NCBI GenBank assembly: GCA_900764755.1
Contig: CAAFPE010000046.1
Coordinates: forward strand, 62,001-126,000
Direction of reading: 5' to 3'
Source: an uncultured Oscillospiraceae bacterium
GTDB taxonomy: Bacteria; Bacillota; Clostridia; Oscillospirales; Oscillospiraceae
Length of the DNA: 64,000 bases
Shown here: piece after piece, positions 8,792 to 17,441 of the stretch
Layout: each line of letters begins with the position of its first letter
Position numbering within the stretch: position 1 is the first letter of the stretch
Position numbers and translations under genes: made by a program
The notes under the pieces: generated by a model
The model's database searches: none
What the model was told of the DNA's origin: nothing
What the model saw: the letters and a program-made list of their open reading frames with translations, nothing else

Positions 8792-8915
8792 CACTCAAAA
8801 TAATACGGAGATGTTCAAGCTGGAAAAAATTCAGACAACAGGGCTGCCTTTCAGGGAAGTGCCGGGAAAAACTGGGGATTGGGGCAAGAGCCGACAGGAT
8901 GCGGCCAAATCTGCC

Positions 8916-8960
8916 TGGGACATCCCCTATAATTGGGACATCCAGAATATGGGTGTCCCA
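8916..8960. promoter_or_regulatory. repeated 10-mer and hairpin upstream of spoIIAA
   Basis: TGGGACATCC occurs at 8916-8925 and again at 8934-8943; an inverted near-copy lies at 8951-8960 and forms a 10-bp stem (one mismatch) with the second copy around the loop AGAATAT. The set ends 39 bases before the spoIIAA start. I cannot identify a clear sigma-H promoter or Spo0A box here, so whether it is an operator or a leader hairpin is open. Confidence 0.45.
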
Positions 8961-8999
8961 TTTTGCTTGACCGGGACGCCAGGAAAGGAGAGACGAGAC

Positions 9000-9305
9000 G
9001 TGGCAGTGATATGTGAGGAGGAAAACCGCTGTCTGACCGCGGCGGTGTCGGGGGAACTGGACCACCATCGTGCAAAGGAAGTGATGGAGGAGCTGGACCG
9101 ACAGATCGACGCCGCCCTCCCCAGAAAGCTGACCCTGGACCTGTCTGGGCTGACCTTTACAGACAGCTCCGGTATCGCGGTCATCCTGCGCACCTACCGG
9201 AGGATGAGCCAGCTGCAGGGCGGGATGACCGTGGTCCATGCCCCGGACCAGGCCCGGCGGGTGTTCCGGGCGGCCGGGCTGGAAAAGCTGGTCCGATTTG
9301 AATAA
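9000..9305 (+). CDS. spoIIAA: anti-sigma F factor antagonist SpoIIAA
   Basis: This 101-residue STAS protein carries the phosphorylatable serine in the LTFTDSSGIAVIL motif. Dephosphorylated SpoIIAA releases SigF from SpoIIAB in the forespore. The frame stays open about 76 codons upstream, but the GTG at 9000 is chosen because AAAGGAG lies nine bases before it and the length then matches the family (~115). First gene of the classic three-gene operon. Confidence 0.95.
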   Translation: MAVICEEENRCLTAAVSGELDHHRAKEVMEELDRQIDAALPRKLTLDLSGLTFTDSSGIAVILRTYRRMSQLQGGMTVVHAPDQARRVFRAAGLEKLVRFE

Positions 9306-9323
9306 GTCAGGAGGCTGTACATC

Positions 9324-9761
9324 ATGAAAATAGAAAACTATTGCACCCTGGAGTTTCCCAGCTGCTCGGCCAACGAGGGGTTTGCCCGGGCGGCGGCGGC
9401 CTGCTTCGCCGCCCAGCTGGATCCTACCCTGGAGGAGATCAACGACGTTAAGACGGCAGTGAGCGAGGCGGTGACCAACGCCATCGTCCACGCCTACCCC
9501 GACCGGATCGGGAAGATCGTGATGAAGCTGCGGCGGAAGGAGGGACAGGTGCTGGAGATCGTGGTGCGGGACTGGGGGGTGGGCATCGCGGACGTGACGC
9601 AGGCCAGGACTCCGCTCTTCACCACTGGCAGCGAGGAGCGTGCCGGAATGGGCTTTACGATTATGGAGAGCTTTATGGATGAATTGAAGGTCCGCTCCAC
9701 GCCGGGAAAAGGGACCACCGTTACCATGCGGCGGCAGATCGCCCGCCGCATCTCAGGTTGA
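9324..9761 (+). CDS. spoIIAB: anti-sigma F factor / serine kinase SpoIIAB
   Basis: This 145-residue GHKL kinase has an N-box (EAVTNAIVHAY, about 48-58), a G1 box (DWGVGI) and a G2 box (GMGFTIM). It binds and inhibits SigF and phosphorylates SpoIIAA. AGGAGG precedes the ATG. The stop overlaps the SigF start by four bases. Confidence 0.96.
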   Translation: MKIENYCTLEFPSCSANEGFARAAAACFAAQLDPTLEEINDVKTAVSEAVTNAIVHAYPDRIGKIVMKLRRKEGQVLEIVVRDWGVGIADVTQARTPLFTTGSEERAGMGFTIMESFMDELKVRSTPGKGTTVTMRRQIARRISG

Positions 9762-10501
9762 ATGGGACGCCCACCGCCCCCCAGCTGCTGGAGGCGGCCC
9801 GGCTGGGGGACGAGCGGGCCTGTGAGCAGGTGCTGGAGGAGAACAATGGGCTGATCTGGTCCATCGTGCGCCGCTACTACGGCCGCGGCGTGGAGCCGGA
9901 TGACCTGTATCAGCTGGGCTGTCTGGGCTTTTTGAAGGCGGTGCGGGGGTATGACCCCGCCTTTGGGACTCAGTTTTCCACCTATGCTGTGCCCAAGATC
10001 GCCGGGGAGATCCGGCGGTTCCTGCGGGACGACGGGGCGGTAAAGGTGAGCCGGGGCATGAAGGAGCGGGGCGTTCTGGTGCGGGGGCTCCGCAGCCGCC
10101 TGTGTGCCGAACTGGGCCGGGAGCCCGCCCTGTCTGAGCTGGCGGAGGCCGCCGGCCTCACCCCGGAGGAGGTGGCGGCGGCGGAGACGGCCACCGAGCC
10201 GGTGATCTCTCTCCAGACGGAGACCGGAGAGGGCGGCCTGACTCTGGAGGGGATGCTGTCCGGCGGCGGTATGGAGGACGGGCTGGTGGAGCGGCTGGCC
10301 CTGCGGGGGGCGTTGGAGGAGCTGCCACAGCGGGAGCGGGAGGTGCTGCTGCTGCGGTATTACAAGGGGCTGACCCAGACCCGGGTGGCCCGGGTGCTGG
10401 GGGTGTCCCAGGTGCAGGTCTCCCGTTTGGAGCGCCGGGCGGTGGAGCGTCTGCGGCAGATGCTGGCGACGGAGAGGGGACAGGCCCCGCCGGGCGGATG
10501 A
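9758..10501 (+). CDS. sigF: RNA polymerase sigma-F factor
   Basis: This 247-residue sporulation sigma factor has region 2 (DDLYQLGCLGFLKAVRGYDP, about 47-66), region 3 (PALSELAEAAGL) and region 4 with the helix-turn-helix TQTRVARVLGVSQVQVSRLER. The start is a TTG overlapping the spoIIAB stop (TTGA), implying translational coupling. It directs the first forespore-specific transcription. A perfect hairpin follows the stop. Confidence 0.95.
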   Translation: MNGTPTAPQLLEAARLGDERACEQVLEENNGLIWSIVRRYYGRGVEPDDLYQLGCLGFLKAVRGYDPAFGTQFSTYAVPKIAGEIRRFLRDDGAVKVSRGMKERGVLVRGLRSRLCAELGREPALSELAEAAGLTPEEVAAAETATEPVISLQTETGEGGLTLEGMLSGGGMEDGLVERLALRGALEELPQREREVLLLRYYKGLTQTRVARVLGVSQVQVSRLERRAVERLRQMLATERGQAPPGG

Positions 10502-10521
10502 CACACTTTCCTATCTGGATG

Positions 10522-10558
10522 CAAATATCCCCTGATGCTGTGCATCAGGGGATATTTG
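10522..10558. terminator. 17-bp perfect hairpin between convergent sigF and marR
   Basis: Arms 10522-10538 and 10542-10558 pair perfectly around a 3-base loop, midway between the converging sigF and MarR-type genes. Both flanks are only mildly T-rich, so this is probably a bidirectional terminator. Confidence 0.75.
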
Positions 10559-10582
10559 TATGGTCTGATGCCGCCGGAGGGG

Positions 10583-11044
10583 TCACAGGTCACTCCGTGC
10601 GGACAGGGTTGGGTCCAGCTCAGGCATCAGCTCGTTGGAGATGATGTCCAGCATCTCCTCCAGCTTGGCCACATCCTCTTCCGGAAAGCGGTTTTTGATC
10701 CGCTCCATGACAGTAGAGAGATAGCGGTAGCTGACGTTGTAGTAGTCAATATACTTCTGGGTGACGTACAGGTGGTACTCCCGCTTGTCATCCGGAGACT
10801 GCTTCTTGGTCACATAACCCTTCTGGATCAGGTTATTGATCTTGTAGGCCGCATTGGGAGGAGAGATGTTGACAAAGCTGGAGAACTCGTTGATAGTGGG
10901 GTGGCCCAGGGCATTGATGATCTCCATGCAAAAGCTTTCTACTGTGGTGAGACTGGCCTCCCGGTTCTGAAAGCGGGCGAATACGGCACGGTAAAAGTGG
11001 AGCTTGAATTTGGTATACACGCGGTCAAAAGCACGGTCCAGCAT
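10583..11044 (-). CDS. MarR-family regulator, probable FabT-like repressor of fatty-acid genes
   Basis: This 153-residue winged-helix protein has a recognition region around INEFSSFVNISPPNAAYKINNLIQKGYVTKK split across helix and wing, and a C-terminal dimer helix. AGGAGG lies seven bases before the ATG at 11044. It is the last gene of the fatty-acid operon on the same strand. FabT in streptococci is a MarR-type repressor that binds palindromes at fab promoters with acyl-ACP as co-repressor; position and family suggest the same job here. A weak promoter lies in the 72-base gap before it. Target and ligand are inferred. Confidence 0.8.
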   Translation of the reverse strand: MLDRAFDRVYTKFKLHFYRAVFARFQNREASLTTVESFCMEIINALGHPTINEFSSFVNISPPNAAYKINNLIQKGYVTKKQSPDDKREYHLYVTQKYIDYYNVSYRYLSTVMERIKNRFPEEDVAKLEEMLDIISNELMPELDPTLSARSDL

Positions 11045-11085
11045 AAATCTGCCTCCTGTATCATTTCGTGGCACTCGTTGTCATT

Positions 11086-11114
11086 AGAATACCAAATTTA
11101 CAGGCGGAAAGCAA
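11086..11114 (-). promoter_or_regulatory. possible separate promoter of the MarR-type regulator
   Basis: On the minus strand TTGCTT (11109-11114) and TATTCT (11086-11091) are 17 bases apart, in the gap between fabZ and the regulator. The match is imperfect, so it may be chance. Confidence 0.35.
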
Positions 11115-11116
11115 AT

Positions 11117-11542
11117 TTATTGGATGACAAAGGTCAATTCGCAGCGGGCGGCCAGTTTGCCGTCCACCTTTGCCGCCGCCTTGCCGAAGCCTACCGGCCC
11201 GTGCTGCTCCACCAGCTCACAGGACAGCTCCAGCACGTCGCCGGGGCGCACCGGCTGCTTGAAGCGGGCGTTCTTCACGCCGCCGAAGATGGCCAGCTTT
11301 CCCTGGTTCTCCGGCAGGGAGAGGGCGGCCACCGCTCCGGTCTGAGCCAGGGCCTCCAGGATGAGCACCCCGGGCATGATGGGGTTGCCGGGGAAGTGGC
11401 CCACGAAGAAGGGCTCATTCATGGTGACACATTTGATACCTGTGGCCTTTACACCGGGCTCACAATCGGTGATCCGGTCCACCAGCAGGAAGGGGGGGCG
11501 GTGAGGAAGGATCTCCATGATCTGCTGAATGTTCAGTTCCAT
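11117..11542 (-). CDS. fabZ: 3-hydroxyacyl-ACP dehydratase FabZ
   Basis: This 141-residue hot-dog-fold enzyme carries the catalytic His49 in GHFPGNPIMPG and Glu63 in the following helix (LILEALAQ). It dehydrates 3-hydroxyacyl-ACP to trans-2-enoyl-ACP in the elongation cycle. It starts three bases after the fabF stop region. No FabA/FabM isomerase is present in the operon, so the origin of unsaturated fatty acids, if any, lies elsewhere. Confidence 0.96.
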   Translation of the reverse strand: MELNIQQIMEILPHRPPFLLVDRITDCEPGVKATGIKCVTMNEPFFVGHFPGNPIMPGVLILEALAQTGAVAALSLPENQGKLAIFGGVKNARFKQPVRPGDVLELSCELVEQHGPVGFGKAAAKVDGKLAARCELTFVIQ

Positions 11543-11545
11543 GAC

Positions 11546-12787
11546 TCAGCCCTCCCACTTCTGAAAGACCAGACAGGTGTTGTGACCGCCGAAGCCCAGA
11601 GAGTCGGACAGGGCGCAGTGGATGTCAGCCTGTCGGCCTTCGTTGGGGACGATGTCCAGGTCACAGGCGGGATCGGGGACCTGGTAATGGATGGTGGCGG
11701 GGACGAAGCTGTCCTTCAGCGCCAGGACGCAGAACACCGCCTCTACCGCGCCGCTGGCTCCCAGCAGGTGGCCGGTCATGGACTTGGTGGAGCTGACCAT
11801 CAGCCGGTCAGCGTGGCCGCCGAACACCTTGCGGATAGCGGCGGTCTCGCCGCTGTCGTTCAAGGGGGTGGAGGTCCCGTGGGCGTTGATGTAGTCCACC
11901 GCCTCGGGGGCGGTGCCAGCGTCCGCCAAGGCCTGCTCCATACAGGCGGCGCTCCAGGCCCCTGCGGGGTCGGGGGCGGTGATGTGGTAGGCGTCGCAGG
12001 TGGCGCCGTAGCCGGTGATCTCACCCAGGATCTGAGCGCCGCGAGCGAGGGCGTGCTCCAGTTCCTCCAGCACCAGAATGGCGGCACCCTCGCCCATGAC
12101 GAAGCCGCTGCGCTCCGCATCAAAGGGGATGGAGGCCCGGGCCGGGTCAGAGGCAGTGGTCAGGGCGCTCATGGAGGTGAAGCCGCCAATGGCCAGGGGG
12201 GTGATAGAGGCCTCCGCGCCGCCAGCCACCATGACCTCGGCATATCCGTCCCGGATGTGGCGGAAGGCGTCGCCTACCGCATTGCTGCCGCCGGCACAGG
12301 CGGCCACAGGGGAGATGCACATCCCGTGCAGGCCGAAGCGGATGGCGATGTGTCCGGCAGCCAGGTTGGAGATGGCCATGGGGATGAAGAAGGGGGAGAC
12401 CTTGTCAAAGCCGCGGCTCTGGCCGGACTCACAGCAGCTCTGAATGGTGCTGATCCCGCCGATGCCGCTGGAGACGGACACCCCCATGCGGCTGGTGTCC
12501 TCCCGCTCCAGATCCAGGCCGCTCTGGGCCATGGCCTCCACTGCGGCAGTGACGGCGAACTGAGTGAAGCGGTCCATCCGGCGGGCCTCTTTTTTATCCA
12601 GGACCCGGGTGGGGTCGAAGTCCTTCACCTCTGCGGCCAGGGATACCTTCTGGCTGCTGTGGTCGTACAGGGTGATGGGGGCGATGCCGCACGCGCCGGC
12701 CCGGACCGCGTCCCAGGTCTCCTGGACGGTGTGGCCCAGGGGAGTGACGGCCCCCATGCCGGTGATCACTACGCGTCTTTTTTCCAT
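11546..12787 (-). CDS. fabF: beta-ketoacyl-ACP synthase II FabF
   Basis: This 413-residue thiolase-fold condensing enzyme has the Cys-His-His triad: Cys164 (ISPVAACAGG), His in AHGTSTPLND and His in KSMTGHLLGASG. It elongates acyl-ACP with malonyl-ACP. The ATG at 12787 is chosen because MEKRRVVITGMG is the conserved N-terminus and AAAGGAAA lies upstream; an open extension of 38 codons has no homology. Confidence 0.96.
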   Translation of the reverse strand: MEKRRVVITGMGAVTPLGHTVQETWDAVRAGACGIAPITLYDHSSQKVSLAAEVKDFDPTRVLDKKEARRMDRFTQFAVTAAVEAMAQSGLDLEREDTSRMGVSVSSGIGGISTIQSCCESGQSRGFDKVSPFFIPMAISNLAAGHIAIRFGLHGMCISPVAACAGGSNAVGDAFRHIRDGYAEVMVAGGAEASITPLAIGGFTSMSALTTASDPARASIPFDAERSGFVMGEGAAILVLEELEHALARGAQILGEITGYGATCDAYHITAPDPAGAWSAACMEQALADAGTAPEAVDYINAHGTSTPLNDSGETAAIRKVFGGHADRLMVSSTKSMTGHLLGASGAVEAVFCVLALKDSFVPATIHYQVPDPACDLDIVPNEGRQADIHCALSDSLGFGGHNTCLVFQKWEG

Positions 12788-12809
12788 AGCTCTGTTTCCT
12801 TTCTGCGGC

Positions 12810-13553
12810 TTAAACCGCCATGCCGCCGTCGACACACAGCACCTGGCCGGTGACATAGGCGGTCTCGTCCGCAGCAAAGAAGGCCACGGCCCGGGCCACA
12901 TCCTCCGGCTGACCCAGACGGGCCATGGGGATGGTCTTGAGCAGGGCTTCCTTCGCCGCCTCCGGCAGGACTGCGGTCATATCCGTGTCGATAAAGCCGG
13001 GGGCCACCGCGTTGACGGTAACTTTTCGGGCGGCCAGCTCCTTGGCCAGAGATTTGGTCAGGCCGATGAGGCCGGCCTTGCTGGCGGAGTAGTTGGCCTG
13101 ACCGGCGTTGCCACGGAGGCCCACCACGCTGCTCATGTTGATGATGCGGCCATAGCGCTGGCGCATCATGGGGCGGTAGGCTGCCTTGCAGCAGCAGAAG
13201 GCCCCCTTCAGGTTGGTGTCCAGCACGGCGTCGAAGTCGGCCTCGCTGATGCTCAGGGCCAGATTGTCCCGGGTGATGCCGGCGTTATTCACCAGGATGT
13301 GGAGGCTTCCGAAGGAGGAGATGACCTCCTTGACCATGGCCTCACAGGCGGCGGCGTCGGCTACGTCGGCCTGGATGGTCACAGCCTGGACACCCAGCTC
13401 CCGGCAGGCGGCGGCGGTCTCTTCGGCGGCCTGAGCGTTGCCGGCGTAGTTCACCGCCACATTGGCGCCCTGGCGGGCCAGCTCCAGGCAGATGGCCCGG
13501 CCGATCCCCCGGCTCCCGCCGGTGACCAGCGCGTTTCTTCCTTGCAGACTCAT
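12810..13553 (-). CDS. fabG: 3-oxoacyl-ACP reductase FabG
   Basis: This 247-residue short-chain dehydrogenase has the NADPH loop TGGSRGIG (11-18), NNAG (89-92), catalytic Ser141/142, and YxxxK at Tyr155-Lys159. It reduces 3-oxoacyl-ACP. It lies four bases after fabD, within the fatty-acid operon. Confidence 0.95.
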   Translation of the reverse strand: MSLQGRNALVTGGSRGIGRAICLELARQGANVAVNYAGNAQAAEETAAACRELGVQAVTIQADVADAAACEAMVKEVISSFGSLHILVNNAGITRDNLALSISEADFDAVLDTNLKGAFCCCKAAYRPMMRQRYGRIINMSSVVGLRGNAGQANYSASKAGLIGLTKSLAKELAARKVTVNAVAPGFIDTDMTAVLPEAAKEALLKTIPMARLGQPEDVARAVAFFAADETAYVTGQVLCVDGGMAV

Positions 13554-13557
13554 GGAA

Positions 13558-14487
13558 TCACGCTCCTTTCAGGGCGGCGATGGCGGCCTCCAGCTCCTCC
13601 GCCGTCTCCACCGGATAGCATTTGATTTGTTTGGCAGTTTTGCGGACGAAGCCGGACAGGGTCCGGCCCGGGCCGATCTCCACCACCGTATCCACGCCCA
13701 GCTCGGCCAGGCGGCGGATGGTGTCCTCCAGATAGACGCTGGACTGGACCTGCTGCTCCAGAAGATCGGGAATGGTGTCCCGCTCACCCTTCAGATCGCC
13801 CAGGCAGTTGAAGAGCACGGGGATCTCCATCTCACAGAAGGGTACGTTCTGGAACTTCTCCCGCAGGGCGTCACCGGCGGGGGCCATGAGGGAGGTATGG
13901 AAGGGGCCGCTGACCTTGAGGGACAGCACCCGCTTGGCTCCCGCGGCCTTGGCCAGCTCCCCAGCCCGGTCTACTGCAGCGGCATCGCCGGAAATGACGA
14001 TCTGACCAGGGCAGTTGAAGTTGGTGCACTCCACCACACCTGCGTCGGAGGCCTCCTCACAGACCTGCTTCAGGGTATCCCGGTCCAGGTTCAGCACTGC
14101 CGCCATGCCGCAGGGGCGGTCCTTCACCGCGTCGGCCATGGCCTGGCCCCGGAAGGCCACTAAGGAGATGGCGGAGGGCGCGTCCAGCACCCCGGCGCAG
14201 TGCAGCGCGGAGTACTCCCCTAGGCTGAGACCGGCGGTATAGTCGGGGACGATGCCCGCATCCTTCAGCAGGGCGGTGACCCCGGCGGCGAAGGCCACCA
14301 TGCAGGGCTGGGTGTACCGGGTGTCATTCAGGCGCTCCTCCGGCCCGTCAAAGCACAGCTGCTTCAGGTCGAAGTCCACTGGGGCGCTGTCCAGCACCTC
14401 ACGGAAAGCGGGATAGGTCTCATACAGGTCCCGGCCCATGCCCACGTGCTGGGCGCCCTGGCCGGCATACAAAAAGGCAAGCTTCAT
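13558..14487 (-). CDS. fabD: malonyl-CoA:ACP transacylase FabD
   Basis: This 309-residue enzyme has the nucleophile Ser88 in GLSLGEYSAL and the partner His in SGPFHTSLM (about 200). It loads malonyl onto AcpP. The ATG at 14487 overlaps the stop of the preceding FMN reductase gene by four bases (ATGA); longer open sequence upstream is that neighbour's antiphase shadow. Confidence 0.95.
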   Translation of the reverse strand: MKLAFLYAGQGAQHVGMGRDLYETYPAFREVLDSAPVDFDLKQLCFDGPEERLNDTRYTQPCMVAFAAGVTALLKDAGIVPDYTAGLSLGEYSALHCAGVLDAPSAISLVAFRGQAMADAVKDRPCGMAAVLNLDRDTLKQVCEEASDAGVVECTNFNCPGQIVISGDAAAVDRAGELAKAAGAKRVLSLKVSGPFHTSLMAPAGDALREKFQNVPFCEMEIPVLFNCLGDLKGERDTIPDLLEQQVQSSVYLEDTIRRLAELGVDTVVEIGPGRTLSGFVRKTAKQIKCYPVETAEELEAAIAALKGA

Positions 14488-15548
14488 GCAAAAGCCCTCC
14501 AATCCTTCATCAATTCGTCCATCAGCTCCCGCACATGGAGCATCCGGTCCAGCTTCCCCACATTGGAGCCGCTGAAGAACAGGCCCTCCTCCCGGTTGCC
14601 CTTCACCGCCTGGATCAGGGCGTGGGTGATGCAGAAGGGGACCTGGGCCGGCTGGCAGCCGGCCATACACAGGGAGCAGTGCTTCGGAGGGAAACGCAGT
14701 CCCTGCTCCAGACGCTGGATCAGGGGGGTGCGCACCGCACGGCCGGGCATCCCAACGGGGCTGTGGATGATGGCCAGATCCTCCTCCCGGGCCTGGAGCA
14801 GCACGTCCTTGAAGCCCTGGGAGGCGTCGCACTCATAAGTGGCGATGAAGCGGGTGGCCAGCTGGACCCCCGCTGCCCCCAGCCGGGTGTACCGGGCCAT
14901 ATCCTGTCCGGTGAATACCCCGCCTGCTGCAAAGACCGGGATGGAGTGGCCGTATTTCTCCTCGTAGGGCCGGACCTCGGCCAGCACGCCGGGGAGGATC
15001 TCCTCCAGAGTGGGACACCGGCCCTCCAGCAGTTCATCCTCATGGAAGCCCAGGTGGCCGCCGGCCTGTGAGCCCTCCACCACCACAAAGTCGGCGGTGG
15101 TCTGGTATTTCCGGTCCCAGGTCTTTAGGATCAGCTTGGCCGCCCGCGCGCTGGAGACAATGGGGGCGATGGCGGTCCTGCTGCCCTGGGTGAGGGCGGG
15201 GAGCTCCAGGGGGAGCCCCGCGCCGGACACCACCGCGTCCACCCCGGCGGCTACGGCGGTTCGTACCGCGTCTGCGAACTGCCGGGTGGCCACCATAGCA
15301 TTGATCGCTATCATACCAGTTCCATGGGCCAGCTCCCGGGCCTTTTGGATCTCGGCCTTTAAGGCACGCAGGTTGGCGGTCAGGGGATCCCGGTCAAAGT
15401 CTGGCTCCTGAAAGCCCACGTCGGCGGTGCTGATGGTGCCCATGCCGCCGCAGGCGGCCACAGCGCCGGCCAGGCCGCCCATGGAGACTCCGACCCCCAT
15501 GCCTCCCTGTAAAATAGGGACAGTTAGCTCATGTCCGCAAATCTGCAT
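14484..15548 (-). CDS. second FabK/nitronate-monooxygenase-family FMN protein with Cys cluster
   Basis: This 354-residue TIM-barrel flavoprotein of the NPD/FabK superfamily has an N-terminal ILQGGMGVGVS loop, GSQAGGH at about residue 185 (the conserved His) and AAGGVFTGQD for phosphate binding. Unlike its neighbour it has a Cys-rich C-terminal segment, CSLCMAGC and a further PFC, which may bind metal or a cluster. It sits between fabK and fabD with 4-base couplings. It could be a second enoyl-ACP reductase, a nitronate monooxygenase, or a reductase with another acyl substrate; sequence alone does not decide. Confidence 0.8.
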   Translation of the reverse strand: MQICGHELTVPILQGGMGVGVSMGGLAGAVAACGGMGTISTADVGFQEPDFDRDPLTANLRALKAEIQKARELAHGTGMIAINAMVATRQFADAVRTAVAAGVDAVVSGAGLPLELPALTQGSRTAIAPIVSSARAAKLILKTWDRKYQTTADFVVVEGSQAGGHLGFHEDELLEGRCPTLEEILPGVLAEVRPYEEKYGHSIPVFAAGGVFTGQDMARYTRLGAAGVQLATRFIATYECDASQGFKDVLLQAREEDLAIIHSPVGMPGRAVRTPLIQRLEQGLRFPPKHCSLCMAGCQPAQVPFCITHALIQAVKGNREEGLFFSGSNVGKLDRMLHVRELMDELMKDWRAFA

Positions 15549-15551
15549 CTC

Positions 15552-16478
15552 TTACAACTCCAGTTCTGCCAGCCGCTTGGCGCAGCCGCGGTTCAACTCC
15601 TCAAAGATCTGGCGCAGAGGCTTGACCTCATGGAGCATTCCGGCCACCTGGCCGGCCATCAGGCTTCCAGTCTTGGTGTCGCCGTCAAAGACTGCCCGGC
15701 GCAGGCTGCCCAAGGTGTAGTGCTCCAGCTCCATCCGGTCGGCGCCAGCCTTCTCCCGGGCCAGATACTCCCGGGACATCTGGTTGCGCAGGATGCGCAC
15801 CGGGGCGTCCACGGAACGGCCGGTGACCACCGTGTCGCGGTCCTTGGCCTTGAGCACGGCCTTCTTATAGTTCTCGTGGATGGGGCACTCCTCACTCACC
15901 AGCAGGCAGGTGCCCACCTGAGCGCCAATGGCGCCCAGGGCATAGGCGGCCAAAAGCTGCCGCCCGTCGGCAATGCCTCCGGCAGCGATGACGGGGATGC
16001 CCACCGCGTCCGCCACCTGGGGGACCAGGGCCATGGTGGTCAGCTCGCCCACATGGCCGCCGCTCTCGGTGCCCTCGGCGATGACTGCGTCCGCCCCGGC
16101 CCGGGCCACGACCTTGGCAAGGGCCACAGCAGGGACCACGGGGAACACCTTGGCGCCGGACTCCTTCCAGGCGGGGATGAACCGGGCGGGGTCGCCCGCG
16201 CCGGTGGTGACCACAGATACCTTTTCCTGGGCGGCAATGGCGGCCAGCTGCTCCACCTGGGGGTGCATCAGCATGATGTTGACGCCGAAGGGCTTATCTG
16301 TCAGCGTCCGGCAGCGGCGGATGCTGTCCTGAAAGACCTCGGGGCTCATGCCGCCCGCGCCGATCAGGCCCAGTGCCCCGGCGTTGGACACTGCGGCGGC
16401 AAATTCAGCGGTGGCGATGTTGGCCATGCCGCCCTGGATAAAGGGAAACTCGATCCCAAGAAGTTCGTTCAATCTCAT
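15552..16478 (-). CDS. fabK: FMN-dependent enoyl-ACP reductase FabK
   Basis: This 308-residue flavoprotein matches FabK along its length: FIQGGMANIAT at the N-terminus, AEGTESGGHVGE with the key His near 144, and AAGGIADGRQ. It performs the last reduction of each elongation cycle with NAD(P)H. FabK replaces the triclosan-sensitive FabI, which is absent from this operon. Confidence 0.93.
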   Translation of the reverse strand: MRLNELLGIEFPFIQGGMANIATAEFAAAVSNAGALGLIGAGGMSPEVFQDSIRRCRTLTDKPFGVNIMLMHPQVEQLAAIAAQEKVSVVTTGAGDPARFIPAWKESGAKVFPVVPAVALAKVVARAGADAVIAEGTESGGHVGELTTMALVPQVADAVGIPVIAAGGIADGRQLLAAYALGAIGAQVGTCLLVSEECPIHENYKKAVLKAKDRDTVVTGRSVDAPVRILRNQMSREYLAREKAGADRMELEHYTLGSLRRAVFDGDTKTGSLMAGQVAGMLHEVKPLRQIFEELNRGCAKRLAELEL

Positions 16479-16481
16479 TGT

Positions 16482-17441
16482 TTATTTCTCCTCCCTGGCC
16501 TGCCACTGGAACAGGGCTCCGCCCCAGGTCAGGCCTGCGCCGAAGCCCAGGCACATGATCCACTGGCCCGGCTGGAGCAGGCCGCGCTCCGCCATCTCGT
16601 CCAGCGCGATGGGGATGGTGCCGGCAGACGTGTTGCCATATCGCTCGATGTTTTCATAAAAGCGGTCCAGCGGGACCTTCAGCCGCTTGGCCACAGACTC
16701 CACGATGCGGTGGTTGGCCTGGTGGGGTACATACCAGTCCACCTGATCCTTGTCCAGACCAGCCTGATCCAGCAGCTCCCGGGCCAGCCTGGGGACAGTC
16801 TCCAGCGCGAACTTAAAGACCTCCTGACCGTTCATGTGGAGATAGGGATGCTCCACCTGGCCGGGACCGGGGGCCCACAGGACCTCGCGGCAGCCGCGGG
16901 CGCCCAGTCTGGCGAACCAGGGGGCGTTGGGGTCAGCCTTGACCACCGCAGCGCCGACGCCGTCACCGAAGATGATGCAGGTGGAGCGGTCGTCCATGTC
17001 GGTGATCCGGCTGAGCAGTTCGCCGCCCACCAGCAGGGCGTATGGCCGGGCCATCCGGGGCAGCAGGGCGGCGGAGGTCTCCATGGCGTAGAGAAATCCG
17101 GTGCAGCCGGCGCTCAGGTCAAAGGCAGGGCAGTCCTCCGGCAGGTGCAGCTCCTGGTGGATCAGGCAGGCCTGGGAGGGGGTGGCGCAGTCAGGGGATA
17201 CAGTGGCAGTCAGGCACAGACCCAGCTCCTGGGGGGAGACGCCCGCCCGCTCCAGGGCGGTGCGGGCGGCCTCTACGGCCAGCTGAGTCAAGGTCTCGTG
17301 GGTGGCGAAGCGGCGCTCCCGGATGCCGGTTCGGCTGACGATCCACGCGTCGTTGGTCTCTACCCGGAGGGCCAGGTCATCGTTTGTGACGATGTTCGCC
17401 GGCAGGGCCCGGCCGGTGCCGAGGATGTGCAGTCCATTCAT
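16482..17441 (-). CDS. fabH: beta-ketoacyl-ACP synthase III FabH
   Basis: This 319-residue condensing enzyme has Cys113 in DLSAGCTGFLYA, His in PHQANHRI (about 247) and Asn in YGNTSAGTIP (about 277). It starts chains by condensing acyl-CoA with malonyl-ACP. Its start overlaps the accA stop by four bases. Confidence 0.96.
   Translation of the reverse strand: MNGLHILGTGRALPANIVTNDDLALRVETNDAWIVSRTGIRERRFATHETLTQLAVEAARTALERAGVSPQELGLCLTATVSPDCATPSQACLIHQELHLPEDCPAFDLSAGCTGFLYAMETSAALLPRMARPYALLVGGELLSRITDMDDRSTCIIFGDGVGAAVVKADPNAPWFARLGARGCREVLWAPGPGQVEHPYLHMNGQEVFKFALETVPRLARELLDQAGLDKDQVDWYVPHQANHRIVESVAKRLKVPLDRFYENIERYGNTSAGTIPIALDEMAERGLLQPGQWIMCLGFGAGLTWGGALFQWQAREEK

Noticed and set aside
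10535..12853. Very long open frame (772 codons) on the plus strand across the fabF-fabZ-marR genes
   Set aside because: It lies antisense to genes with full catalytic motifs; long antisense frames are expected in GC-rich DNA. Its translation is low-complexity Gly/His/Val with no family match.
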